Shown here piece after piece: positions 31,779 to 40,293 of a stretch of 64,000 nt of DNA (position 1 is the first letter of the stretch; each line of letters opens with the position of its first letter). Made by a program: the position numbers and the translations under genes. The stretch comes from a virus, in IMG/VR virus record IMGVR_UViG_3300050034_000098, positions 19,924-83,923 of that record; one strand, written 5' to 3'. Below the pieces are notes generated by a model, which had not been told where the DNA came from, searched no databases, and worked only from the letters and a program-made list of their open reading frames with translations.

Positions 31779-32203
31779 AGAAAAAGATTAATATGATGAG
31801 TGAAATTGCAGAAAAATATGGGTTAGAATTAGACAAGACCTTCAATCTTTTTAATAGTGAAATTACTGAATTAAACGATTATAAAAATAAAGAATATAAG
31901 TTTACAGAAAAAGGGTTAAGAGATCAATATGGAGGAGGTGGCTATGGAGAAACTTTGACTTGTATTTTAAGAGGAGAGTATTTTGTAGAAAAAGTTCCTG
32001 AATTTGCCGAACCAGTTGAATGTGGATTTAATGAACACTATTTATATATTTTAGTTAGTGGGAAAGTTGCTAAAGGGTATTATACTGGAGATACTGGAGA
32101 TCGTGCTATGTGGATGATTGGAAATATGTTTGATATTGATGCGATAATTCCCGAACAGCAGATTAAAAAAATGGTTGAAAAGTTAAAAGGAGGTATTTTA
32201 TAA
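31775..32203 (+). CDS. Hypothetical phage protein (142 aa), multi-copy family
   Basis: ATG overlaps the previous stop. The C-terminus (PVECGFNEHYLYILVSGKV ... GNMF) belongs to the same family as 1618, 18299 and 44341. Its last codons hold the AGGAGG used by the next gene. Role unknown. Confidence 0.7.
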   Translation: MKKKINMMSEIAEKYGLELDKTFNLFNSEITELNDYKNKEYKFTEKGLRDQYGGGGYGETLTCILRGEYFVEKVPEFAEPVECGFNEHYLYILVSGKVAKGYYTGDTGDRAMWMIGNMFDIDAIIPEQQIKKMVEKLKGGIL

Positions 32204-32667
32204 TCCGACAAATTAGAAAGTATGAAAAGGAAAATATTAAATGGGATTCTGTAATGGAATATGACTTATATAAATATTTATGTAGTCTACCAAATGTTGT
32301 TTCTGTAGAAAAACAAGTGAAAGTACAATTAATTCCATCATTTAGTAAATATGGATTAAAATATCAAGGTATTACTCATATTCCAGATTTTCTTGTACAT
32401 TTTAAAATAGGTAAAATTTATGTAGATGCGAAAGGATTTTTAACACCAACGTGTTTATTAAAAAGAAAATTATTTAATTATTTATTCCATGAAGATATTT
32501 TAGTTTGGATTATTGGTTTAAAAAGAGTCAATGGACATTATACCGAATGGTGTGATTACTTTGAGAATGAAAAGAATAAAAAGTTAAGAAAGAAGGAAAA
32601 ACTTATTGAGTCTACTAAAACAAAAGAGAGTACGATTACAAGGAGCAAAGCTAAAAGAATTAAATGA
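32200..32667 (+). CDS. DUF1064 (VSR/RusA-like nuclease fold) protein, apparent AUA start
   Basis: The motif pattern THIPDFLVHFK...YVDAKG (D...D-x-K) and a strand DILVWIIGL match DUF1064, a small restriction-endonuclease-like fold in phages. The first ATG (32254) has no ribosome site. In the same frame an AUA at 32200, 6 nt after AGGAGG, adds IRQIRKYEKENIKWDSV, which looks coding. I therefore infer an AUA (or AUC 32203) start. A basic Lys-rich tail ends the protein. Possible role in DNA junction or end processing (inference). Confidence 0.65.
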   Translation: MIRQIRKYEKENIKWDSVMEYDLYKYLCSLPNVVSVEKQVKVQLIPSFSKYGLKYQGITHIPDFLVHFKIGKIYVDAKGFLTPTCLLKRKLFNYLFHEDILVWIIGLKRVNGHYTEWCDYFENEKNKKLRKKEKLIESTKTKESTITRSKAKRIK

Positions 32668-32896
32668 AATCATTCATAGTCGGGATAATTACACCTGCGT
32701 TGTAAAGGGCTGTGGTAATTATGTGCCTATTACAGAAAAATGGCATCATGAGCCCTGTGGACCATATAAAGAAGATGTTATTGAAAAGGGTTGCCTATTA
32801 TGCTATTATCATCACCAACAAAGAGAAGGAAACGATAGTGCTAATATAAAGGAACAATGTATTGAATATCTAAATACTATATATAATAAGGAGTGA
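32606..32896 (+). CDS. HNH-like protein (96 aa)
   Basis: TTG 32606 inside the end of the DUF1064 gene, with GAAGGAAAAAC upstream. Zinc/HNH-type pattern: CVVKGC, WHHEP and a second CLLCYYHHQQR. Similar short HNH-like phage proteins process DNA; activity not established. The two genes are probably co-translated. Confidence 0.65.
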   Translation: MSLLKQKRVRLQGAKLKELNEIIHSRDNYTCVVKGCGNYVPITEKWHHEPCGPYKEDVIEKGCLLCYYHHQQREGNDSANIKEQCIEYLNTIYNKE

Positions 32897-32902
32897 ATTA
32901 TA

Positions 32903-33100
32903 ATGAAAGTAGAATTAGAAAGTGAATATGAAATTGGAGATAAGGTTTATATCTTTGACCAAGACAAAACGTTTTATTCTATAGTTAAGGTTAAGTTTGA
33001 TTTAGGAATTAATAATTTCTTTTATTTATTAGAAGATACAAAAGACGAAAGATATTGGTATGTACAACAACAAGTTCATAAAGTTCTTGACAAAGAATAG
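32903..33100 (+). CDS. Small hypothetical protein (65 aa)
   Basis: ATG behind AAGGAGTGAATTATA. Barrel-like start (SEYEIGDKVYIFDQDK) with aromatic residues. Its 3' end overlaps the promoter at 33087. Not recognised. Confidence 0.6.
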   Translation: MKVELESEYEIGDKVYIFDQDKTFYSIVKVKFDLGINNFFYLLEDTKDERYWYVQQQVHKVLDKE

Positions 33101-33115
33101 GATTGATGATATAAT
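33087..33115 (+). promoter_or_regulatory. Consensus sigma-A-type promoter
   Basis: TTGACA (33087-33092), 17-nt spacer, TATAAT (33110-33115); both hexamers are perfect. It would drive the block from 33137, including the SSB-like and RNR genes. Confidence 0.85.
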
Positions 33116-33136
33116 TATTTTAAAGGAGATGAGGAA

Positions 33137-33340
33137 TTGAGTAAATTAAGAGCAAAGTTCACTATTGAAGTAGATGATACGCAAGAGATTGAAGAAGAAT
33201 ATAAACAACAATTTATTGAAACCTACAATAATCGAATGAATCAATTAAATGATGATATTATTGAGTTAATGGTAAATGAAGCTGGAGTAACCAAAGAAGC
33301 TATTAAAGTAAATATTCAAAAATATGAAATCGTAGATTAA
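33137..33340 (+). CDS. Small acidic helical protein (67 aa)
   Basis: TTG 33137 behind AAAGGAGATGAGGAA. Starts SKLRAKFTIEVDDTQEIEEE. Not recognised. Confidence 0.6.
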   Translation: MSKLRAKFTIEVDDTQEIEEEYKQQFIETYNNRMNQLNDDIIELMVNEAGVTKEAIKVNIQKYEIVD

Positions 33341-33353
33341 GGAAGTGAACTAA

Positions 33354-33629
33354 ATGAAATTTTATCAGTTTAATAATTCTAAAGAAAATGCAATCGTATT
33401 TGCAGAAAATGAAGGTGATGCTAAAAGAATTTATTATAAACACTTCGATAAACTAGATGAAGATAAGCTAAAGAACCCAGAAGTAATTGATATCGATAAA
33501 ATGTATAGATTAATTATGCCAGACTATAGAGATTTTGATGATTTTTTACTGGTTCTTGTGTTATTTTATTCAGGGGAATACGAAATAGTAAATAAAAAAG
33601 GAGATGAATCTAGTTGGCTGATTTACTAG
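33354..33629 (+). CDS. Hypothetical protein (91 aa)
   Basis: ATG behind AAGGAAGTGAACTAA. Starts MKFYQFNNSKENAIVFAE, acidic. Overlaps the next gene by 16 nt. Not recognised. Confidence 0.6.
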   Translation: MKFYQFNNSKENAIVFAENEGDAKRIYYKHFDKLDEDKLKNPEVIDIDKMYRLIMPDYRDFDDFLLVLVLFYSGEYEIVNKKGDESSWLIY

Positions 33630-33988
33630 ATAAAGATTTTAGTTATGATTTTGTTGTAAAAAATACAAAGAAAAGTATTGAAAGAATTGACCAAGAGCAA
33701 CAAGAAAATAATAGAAAATATCAAGAATTAATTAAATCTCTTTATAGCAAATATAAAGATGCAATTAATCGCTATTCAAAAGCAGTAAAAGAAGCAAGTG
33801 ATAGAGGGCAAACTCAATATCATTATGAACAAAATTCAGGCAGAGATAAAACTAGAGAATATTATGATGTGTTGACTAGTTATTTCTCTGGTATGGGATT
33901 CAATATTGAAGCTTATGGACATTTAGATGAATGTTCCCATACTATGCAGATAGAAGACGTCTTAATTAGTTGGTGTTTAGATGAATGA
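33614..33988 (+). CDS. Hypothetical helical protein (124 aa)
   Basis: TTG 33614 behind AAAAGGAGATGAATCTAG. Helical first half rich in Lys/Gln/Tyr; C-terminal Cys/His (HLDECSHTMQIEDV). Not recognised. Confidence 0.6.
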   Translation: MADLLDKDFSYDFVVKNTKKSIERIDQEQQENNRKYQELIKSLYSKYKDAINRYSKAVKEASDRGQTQYHYEQNSGRDKTREYYDVLTSYFSGMGFNIEAYGHLDECSHTMQIEDVLISWCLDE

Positions 33989-34394
33989 TTTAGTAGATCA
34001 ATATAAAAGCCTTTTAGAAGAATATAGGATTGTGAAAGAAGGTGATATTGGTCTTTGTTATAATATTAGACAAAAAGCAACCACTCTGCGGAGTAATTAT
34101 GGAGAATTAATGTGTTCCTACGAAAAAGAAATGATTGATGCAAAAAATACAGCAAGTGGAATTAAGGCACAAAAAAGTATTAATCACTCTCCAACAAAAG
34201 TAACAGAAGGAAATAGACATGCAGAAGCGAATATCGAATATCAAGATGCATTAAAATTATATAGCCTAAAATTAAAACAATTCAAATACACAGAAGTTCA
34301 ATATAATATTTTAAAAGATATTGCCTATCATATGAATAGCCAATGGGAAATTATGAATAAACAGACAACATTTTATAAAAGGGAGAATAAATAA
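33981..34394 (+). CDS. Helical hypothetical protein (137 aa)
   Basis: ATG overlaps the previous gene. Predominantly helical with coiled-coil character. Not recognised. Confidence 0.6.
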   Translation: MNDLVDQYKSLLEEYRIVKEGDIGLCYNIRQKATTLRSNYGELMCSYEKEMIDAKNTASGIKAQKSINHSPTKVTEGNRHAEANIEYQDALKLYSLKLKQFKYTEVQYNILKDIAYHMNSQWEIMNKQTTFYKRENK

Positions 34395-34400
34395 ATAAAT

Positions 34401-34670
34401 ATGGATGATAAATTGAGAATGCAAATTATTAAATTAGCCTCTTATGGCTATGGATTATTCTCTAGTTTAGATGGTGTTGAGGGTAATAAGAATATTGACA
34501 AAGAAGAATTTAATCGATATTTTGCAGAGATTACTGATATTGTTGAAAATTTTACTGTTGAGAATTTAAAAGATAGCAATAATAGTGAAGAAATGGTTAA
34601 GAATTTAGGTGGATTATATTTAGCGTTTGTGATTACTAGAAATATTATTAAAAAAGGAGAAATGAATTAA
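34401..34670 (+). CDS. Hypothetical protein (89 aa)
   Basis: ATG behind GGGAGAATAAATAAAT. Acidic, helical (MDDKLRMQIIKLASYGYGLF). Stop overlaps the start of the SSB-like gene. Not recognised. Confidence 0.6.
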   Translation: MDDKLRMQIIKLASYGYGLFSSLDGVEGNKNIDKEEFNRYFAEITDIVENFTVENLKDSNNSEEMVKNLGGLYLAFVITRNIIKKGEMN

Positions 34671-34936
34671 TGAATGAAGTAAAATTACAAGGTGAGTTAA
34701 CTTTTATCAAAGAAGTAAAAGAGGGCGTAGTTAGATTTACAGTTAAGGCTGATAAGACAAAAGGATTTGCATTTGTACCGTTGGTTGCATTTAGCGATGT
34801 AGCAACTACTGTAAATGGATTTAGTAAAGGTGATAATGTAAAAGTCTTGGCAGAAATTAGTACAGGATCTTATGAAAAAGAAGGTAAGAAGATTTACACT
34901 ACAGATATTATTGCATTAAAAGTAGCAAAAGCGTAA
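34670..34936 (+). CDS. SSB-like OB-fold protein (88 aa)
   Basis: The pattern NEVKLQGELTFIKEV ... FAFVPLVAFSDVATTV ... KGDNVKVLAEISTGSYE ... YTTDIIAL follows the strands of single-strand DNA binding proteins (OB fold). At 88 aa it is a bare OB domain without the acidic C-terminal tail of bacterial SSB. It probably protects ssDNA at the fork. Overlaps the previous stop by 1 nt. Confidence 0.7.
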   Translation: MNEVKLQGELTFIKEVKEGVVRFTVKADKTKGFAFVPLVAFSDVATTVNGFSKGDNVKVLAEISTGSYEKEGKKIYTTDIIALKVAKA

Positions 34937-34966
34937 TTATATAAGCATAGCGAAGGAGATTAAAAT

Positions 34967-37900
34967 TTGAATAATAAAAAATGGTATGATAACGAAATTA
35001 GCCAAGGAATTATGAAAAAGAAATACTTTCATGATGGAGAAACGTGTTTTAATGATATTGCAACTAGAATTAGTAATATTTATTCCGATGATATTAAAAA
35101 AGAAGTGTATAATGCACTTAATAAATGCGACATTTTACCAGCAGGAAGAACAATTGCAGGAGCAGGATTAAAAGGAAAGAAAAATGTGTCACTTTCCAAC
35201 TGCTATATCTGTGAAAGCCCTCAAGATAATTTAGAGTCTATTAGTAAAGTAGACTTAGATATGTCCATCATCGGAAGTAGAGGGGGTGGAATTGGTTGTT
35301 CTTTAGATAATATTAGACCAAAAGGAACTATTATTAATAATTCGGCTAAGTATTCTGATGGCGTAGAATTTGTATTAAGTAAATACAATAGTACTGGAGA
35401 ATCAATCGGTCAGAATAACCGACATATGGCAATGATGATGGCATTAAGTTGCACTCATCCAGATATTTATGAAATTCTTAATATTTTTATTAAAAACGAA
35501 AAGCTATCAGCAATGAATATTTCTATTAAATTTACTGACAATTTTATGCAATCAGTTATCGATAACAAAGAAGTTGAGTTATATTTTAAGGTAGAATCAA
35601 CGGGTGAAGAAATTAGAAAAACTATTAATGCAAAAGAGTTCTTTAATAAGTTTTGTGAGGTAAATAAAGACTTTGGTCAACCTGGGTTAATTTTTATTGA
35701 TAGGGTTCAACGAAATAATCTTTTAAGTGGTTACTCCGAATACCAAATTGAAGTATCAAATCCGTGTGCAGAATTTTTTGGTAATTCGGGTAATAGTTGT
35801 TTAACTGGAGATACCATTATTAGAACAATTGATGGTGTTCGTCAGCTAAAAGAACTTGTAGGAACATCAGGAATGGTATACTCAACAAATGATAAATATG
35901 AAAAATATGATAATGTTATCAGTAAGGGAACAAAAGAAGTCTATGCAGTAAAACTCCATAATGGGTTAACAGTAAAAGCAACAAAAGATCATAAGTTTTT
36001 AACAACATTAGGGTGGAAAGAGTGTAAAAATTTAGTTGTTGGAAAAGATAGTATAGTTGTAAATAAAGTATATAATGTTTTTGCAGTTAATGATTATGAC
36101 GAAAGATATGAGATGTTTGGGTGGATGCATGGAGACGGTTGGTATGGAACTACTACTGTTGGTATTTCTTTTAATTATGGGGATGGAGATAAGGATGTTA
36201 AAGAACGATTGTTACCATTGTTCAAAGAAGAATTTAAATGTAGTACTAATTCACCTCTAAAGGATGATGATGCATCATACCAGTTACAGTGTGCAACCCA
36301 ATATGCCATGCAACACTGTAAAGATATTGGATTTGTTCAACAACGTGCATGTAACAAAGAATTACCAACATCATTTTATGGTTGGACATTAAAACAGCAA
36401 ATATCCTTTATTCGTGGACTAATGACAGCCGATGGATTTATTACAGGGACAACAAATGCACAGGTAGCATTTTGTTCGACAAGTAGTAAACTGATTCACC
36501 AAATTCAGAATTTCTTTTATGCAATTGGACTACAGTCAAGATTAATGGCAACTGTTTTTAGAGAAGAATTAAATCGTAAACCACAGTATAAATTAATATT
36601 GGCAGGCAAGAGTGCTAAAAATTATCACAGAATTTTTGGGTTTTCTGGTAGTAAAAAAGAAGATAAGTTTAAACCCGGTATTGTAGATACTAGAAAAGAT
36701 AGTTTTATTATAGATAGTATAGAAGTTTGTGGAAATGAAGAAGTATTTGATATTTTAAATGTCAATGATACTAATGCATTTTATGCTAATGGTATGGCAG
36801 TTCATAATTGTAATTTACAAAGTATTAATTTATATAATTTAGTTAAAAATAAGTTCACAAAAGATGCAAAAATTGATTACGATTTATTAGTAAAAAATGT
36901 TAAGTTATCAATTGATATGTTAAATCAAACATTAGATTATGGATATGATATGCAACCACTTGATATGAATAGAAAATGTATTGATGACTGGAGAAGTATT
37001 GGACTTGGAGTATTTGGTCTAGCAGATATGTTTGTAGCCCTTGGAGTTGGATATGGCTCAAAAGAATCAGTAGATCTTGTTGCAGACCTATTTGAAAGAA
37101 TTAATTATACAGCACTAGAAGAATCATGTAACCTTGCAAGAATTAATAAACCATTTGGAAAATATGATTGGAATAAAACAAAAGAATCAGGCATGATTAA
37201 AGAATTAGAGTTTACAAATGAAACATTATATAATAAGATTATGAAAGATGGTCTTAGAAACGGAACACTAATTTCTGTAGCCCCGACGGGAACCCTTAGT
37301 TTATTTGCAGGTGGTCTTGCAGGAGGCGTAGAACCTCTCTTTAAGGTCAGTTATGAAAGAACGACACACTCAACAGAAGATAAAGGAATTAAATTTAGAG
37401 TATTTGCCAAGTCAGTAAAGGAATTACTAGAATATAATAACCTACCATTGACAACTTCCGATGAAGAAATTAAAAAATTATTTCCATTTATTATAGAAAG
37501 CCAAGAATTAAACCCGACCGATAGAATTAGAGTTCAATCAATTATGCAACAATATGTAGATAATGCAATTAGTTCTACTATCAATTTACCAAAAGGAACA
37601 ACAACCGAAGAAATTTCTGATATTTATTTAGATTCATGGAAACAGGGATTAAAAGGAATTACAGTTTTTGTGGATGAATGTAAACGTGCTAATATTTTGG
37701 GTGTAACTGATAAAAAAGATAATGAAATTGTATTTGATTCTATTGTACCTGAAAAACGAAGAAAAATTAAAAAAGTAAATGGTAATACCTATAAGAAAGA
37801 AACCTCATGCGTACCATCAATGTATGTAACAGTTAATAGAAATGATGCAGGAGATATTTTTGAAGTGTTTACGGCAACGTCATCTGGATGTAAAAGTAAC

Positions 37901-38212
37901 ATTGGAACTATTACAAGATTAGTATCTTATGCCCTTAGGAGTGGATCTAGTGTAAAAGGAATTATTAATGAATTAAAAGAAAATAAGTGTGAAGCTTGCC
38001 AATTATTAAGAAGAAAAGGAAATAAAGAAATTTCAAGTTCTTGTGGAAATGCTATTGCAGAAGCCCTTGAAGAAGAGTATAATAATGGTAAAGAAGTAAA
38101 AGAAGTAAGTACCGATGGATTAATGAAGTGTCCTGAATGTGGAAAATACTCACTAAAACTTGATGGGCACTGCCAGACGTGCCAGGAATGCAGTTGGTCC
38201 ATCTGTAATTAA
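34967..38212 (+). CDS. nrdJ: Class II (B12-dependent) ribonucleotide reductase with intein
   Basis: Reduces ribonucleotides to deoxyribonucleotides for phage DNA synthesis. The precursor is 1,081 aa; without the intein (residues 278-614) the enzyme is 744 aa. Catalytic NPCAE (N265, C267, E269) is followed 11 residues later by the redox cysteine of CNLQSINL, now residue 615; this spacing matches the class II active site. SVAPTGTLS (PTGT nucleotide loop) and the C-terminal CPECG...CQTCQEC cysteines also fit the adenosylcobalamin type. No NrdB-like gene is nearby. TTG start behind GAAGGAGATTAAAAT. Precedes thyX and dut. Confidence 0.9.
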   Translation: MNNKKWYDNEISQGIMKKKYFHDGETCFNDIATRISNIYSDDIKKEVYNALNKCDILPAGRTIAGAGLKGKKNVSLSNCYICESPQDNLESISKVDLDMSIIGSRGGGIGCSLDNIRPKGTIINNSAKYSDGVEFVLSKYNSTGESIGQNNRHMAMMMALSCTHPDIYEILNIFIKNEKLSAMNISIKFTDNFMQSVIDNKEVELYFKVESTGEEIRKTINAKEFFNKFCEVNKDFGQPGLIFIDRVQRNNLLSGYSEYQIEVSNPCAEFFGNSGNSCLTGDTIIRTIDGVRQLKELVGTSGMVYSTNDKYEKYDNVISKGTKEVYAVKLHNGLTVKATKDHKFLTTLGWKECKNLVVGKDSIVVNKVYNVFAVNDYDERYEMFGWMHGDGWYGTTTVGISFNYGDGDKDVKERLLPLFKEEFKCSTNSPLKDDDASYQLQCATQYAMQHCKDIGFVQQRACNKELPTSFYGWTLKQQISFIRGLMTADGFITGTTNAQVAFCSTSSKLIHQIQNFFYAIGLQSRLMATVFREELNRKPQYKLILAGKSAKNYHRIFGFSGSKKEDKFKPGIVDTRKDSFIIDSIEVCGNEEVFDILNVNDTNAFYANGMAVHNCNLQSINLYNLVKNKFTKDAKIDYDLLVKNVKLSIDMLNQTLDYGYDMQPLDMNRKCIDDWRSIGLGVFGLADMFVALGVGYGSKESVDLVADLFERINYTALEESCNLARINKPFGKYDWNKTKESGMIKELEFTNETLYNKIMKDGLRNGTLISVAPTGTLSLFAGGLAGGVEPLFKVSYERTTHSTEDKGIKFRVFAKSVKELLEYNNLPLTTSDEEIKKLFPFIIESQELNPTDRIRVQSIMQQYVDNAISSTINLPKGTTTEEISDIYLDSWKQGLKGITVFVDECKRANILGVTDKKDNEIVFDSIVPEKRRKIKKVNGNTYKKETSCVPSMYVTVNRNDAGDIFEVFTATSSGCKSNIGTITRLVSYALRSGSSVKGIINELKENKCEACQLLRRKGNKEISSSCGNAIAEALEEEYNNGKEVKEVSTDGLMKCPECGKYSLKLDGHCQTCQECSWSICN
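35798..36808 (+). mobile_element. Intein with LAGLIDADG endonuclease inside RNR
   Basis: In-frame 337-codon insert. It starts with Cys (SCLTGDTIIRT, block A) and ends GMAVHN followed by Cys (block G). Removing it restores GNSC-NLQSIN. A block B-like stretch (LTVKATKDHKFLT) is visible. The central part carries two dodecapeptide motifs (FGWMHGDGW and IRGLMTADGF) of a LAGLIDADG homing endonuclease. The +1 extein residue is the redox cysteine of the enzyme, so the enzyme needs splicing to work. Confidence 0.93.
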
Positions 38213-38244
38213 GGGACACTCTATAAAAAGGAGGGAATAAAATA

Positions 38245-38598
38245 TTGTTTAATATTTTTAACAGTAATAAAGATAAATTAAGAATTGAAAACATAAACAA
38301 TCTGGAAGAAGAAATAAAAGATTTAAAATTAAAAATTGCTTTAATCAATACCAAAATAGAAGACAATAAACATAAAAAATCCATTGTTGATTCTTTTGAG
38401 TCAAAAGAAATAGTAAATTCTAATAATCCTTGGTATGGATTTCCACCTCGATTTACTTTTGATTTTTTTAATAATGGAACAATTGAATTGGATGAAAGAA
38501 TAGATGATAAGACAAATAGAATTACTGTAATTAAAAAAGAAGATGTAAAATTATTATTAACATTATTAGATTATAATAGAGAAATTTTAGGAGAGTGA
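38245..38598 (+). CDS. Coiled-coil hypothetical protein (117 aa)
   Basis: TTG 38245 behind AAAGGAGGGAATAAAATA. Residues 15-55 are a likely coiled coil (LEEEIKDLKLKIALINTKI); C-terminal half mixed. Not recognised. Confidence 0.6.
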   Translation: MFNIFNSNKDKLRIENINNLEEEIKDLKLKIALINTKIEDNKHKKSIVDSFESKEIVNSNNPWYGFPPRFTFDFFNNGTIELDERIDDKTNRITVIKKEDVKLLLTLLDYNREILGE

Positions 38599-38602
38599 TT
38601 CG

Positions 38603-39259
38603 TTGAAAATAGTAAAAAGAAGTGTAGAATTGATTAATCCACCAACCTATAAAGATTTATTAGAAAAATGTGAAACAGCAGGTAGAACATGTTATAAAAG
38701 TGACAATATGATTAGTGAGGGATCGGCTGAAAGGCTAATCTCTTCATTAATTAAAAGTGGACATCATAGTATTTTAGAATTTGGTAATATTATGTTTAAA
38801 GTAGTTTGTGATCGCAAAGATCTTGCACAACTGTCAAGACATAGGCTTTTTTCTTTCGCAGTCCAGTCACAACGCTATGTAAATTATAGTAGTAATAAAT
38901 TTAATAATTCAGTAACATTTATTCAACCAAATGGATTAACATCTCCACAATTGTATATATGGAAAGAAAGTTGTTATAGAACTGAAAAAGAATATATGAA
39001 TTTATTACAGTTAAAAGCAAAACCCGAATTGGCAAGAAGCGTTTTAAATAATTCGGTTATGACAGAAATGTGTATGAGTGCAAATGTTAGAGAAATTAGA
39101 CATATGATTGATTTAAGAAGTGATATTCATGCACAAGATGATATTAGATTAATTTCAAACTTATTATTAGATAAACTATATAATTTATATCCAGTATTTT
39201 TTAAAGATTTGGCAGAAAAATATGGTAGAAGCGAAGGAGATTTAATTAATGAAAATTAA
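38603..39259 (+). CDS. thyX: Flavin-dependent thymidylate synthase
   Basis: Converts dUMP to dTMP using FAD and methylenetetrahydrofolate. The ThyX signature RHR-x7-S is present as RHRLFSFAVQS, followed by QRYVNYS. 218 aa, a normal length. TTG start behind GGAGAGTGATTCG. Overlaps dut by 11 nt; together they supply dTTP from the RNR product. Confidence 0.93.
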   Translation: MKIVKRSVELINPPTYKDLLEKCETAGRTCYKSDNMISEGSAERLISSLIKSGHHSILEFGNIMFKVVCDRKDLAQLSRHRLFSFAVQSQRYVNYSSNKFNNSVTFIQPNGLTSPQLYIWKESCYRTEKEYMNLLQLKAKPELARSVLNNSVMTEMCMSANVREIRHMIDLRSDIHAQDDIRLISNLLLDKLYNLYPVFFKDLAEKYGRSEGDLINEN

Positions 39260-39677
39260 GATTAAATATTTTGATGAAACAATTGAAAAGTTAAATAAAA
39301 CAGGTAAGGGTGACTGGATTGACTTACGGAGTAGAGTAGCAATCGAATATAAAAAAGGAGATACAATTAAGATTCCACTAAATGTTGCAATGGAATTGCC
39401 CAAAGGATATGAAGCAGTCGTAGCACCAAGAAGTAGTACTTATAAAAATTTTGGACTAATTTTAACAAATAGTTTAGGCGTTATAGACAATGCTTACAAT
39501 GGCAATAATGATGAATGGAGTTCAGTTTGGTATGCTATTTCTGATGGGAAAGTAGAAAAGAATGATAGAATTTGTCAGTTTAGAATCCAAAAAAATATGC
39601 CAGTATTTGAATTTGATACTGTATTATTTTTAGATAATCAAAATCGCGAAGGTTTTGGAAGTTCAGGCGTAAAATGA
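39249..39677 (+). CDS. dut: dUTPase
   Basis: Trimeric dUTP diphosphatase (142 aa). Conserved motifs are visible: APRSSTYKNFGL (motif 2), the GVIDNAY...DEWSSVW region (motif 3) and the C-terminal EGFGSSG loop (motif 5). It keeps uracil out of DNA and makes dUMP for ThyX. ATG behind GAAGGAGATTTAATTA. Confidence 0.92.
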   Translation: MKIKIKYFDETIEKLNKTGKGDWIDLRSRVAIEYKKGDTIKIPLNVAMELPKGYEAVVAPRSSTYKNFGLILTNSLGVIDNAYNGNNDEWSSVWYAISDGKVEKNDRICQFRIQKNMPVFEFDTVLFLDNQNREGFGSSGVK

Positions 39678-39952
39678 AAATAAGAATTGAATGTAGCGAT
39701 TTAGATATTTATAATGATATTATAGAAGAATTTAAAGACGATACCGTAGCGGTATATGATAATACATTAAATACTATTCAATTTATGGGAAGAAAGATAA
39801 TAATGAGAGAAATGTTTTATGCTGGACAAAAATATCCAATTTGGACTATTCCAGAATATGGACCAGTTATACCAGTTAATATGATTGATACTAGAATAGT
39901 TTCTAGTGTTTTAAATGTAATTAAAGAATTGGAGGTGCTTTGCCTTTGTTAA
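39674..39952 (+). CDS. Hypothetical protein (92 aa)
   Basis: ATG overlaps the dUTPase stop. Starts MKIRIECSDLDIYNDIIEEF and ends in Cys (LCLC). Its 3' end holds the ribosome site of the next gene. Not recognised. Confidence 0.6.
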   Translation: MKIRIECSDLDIYNDIIEEFKDDTVAVYDNTLNTIQFMGRKIIMREMFYAGQKYPIWTIPEYGPVIPVNMIDTRIVSSVLNVIKELEVLCLC

Positions 39953-40293
39953 TTTATATTAGCTTGCCATTTACAGGTTGTGAAGAACAAAGTAAAAATA
40001 GATCAGCAGAAATTGCATTGCAGATTTTAAGAGAAATTCCAAATGCAACAGTAATTAATCCAGTCTTAAATTTTAGTTTTTGTGACAATTCGGTTTCATA
40101 TAATAAATGTATTCAAATGTGTCTTGACTTATTATCAAGATGTGATATAATTATATATGAAGGGAAAAGTAAAGGGGTTATTCTCGAACTCGAGAATGCT
40201 AAAAAAGAATGGGTTAAAATTATTAAGTACGAAAAAGATTTAAGTGAACTAAAAGAATATACAAATAAATACGAATTAAAGGAGAATAAATAA
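39946..40293 (+). CDS. DUF4406/deoxyribosyltransferase-like protein (115 aa)
   Basis: TTG 39946 is preferred (GGAGGTG 8 nt upstream) over TTG 39940; it gives MLIYISLPFTG, like the start of DUF4406 and nucleoside 2-deoxyribosyltransferase folds (YISGPITG). SRCDIIIYEGKSKGVILELENAK matches their later helix with a Glu. It may act on deoxynucleosides, fitting its place among nucleotide genes; activity unproven. Confidence 0.65.
   Translation: MLIYISLPFTGCEEQSKNRSAEIALQILREIPNATVINPVLNFSFCDNSVSYNKCIQMCLDLLSRCDIIIYEGKSKGVILELENAKKEWVKIIKYEKDLSELKEYTNKYELKENK

Noticed and set aside
31477-31791. A 104-codon frame overlapping the gene at 31416
   Set aside because: Its hydrophobic, repetitive sequence is an out-of-frame reading of a gene with a clear cysteine motif and good start overlap.
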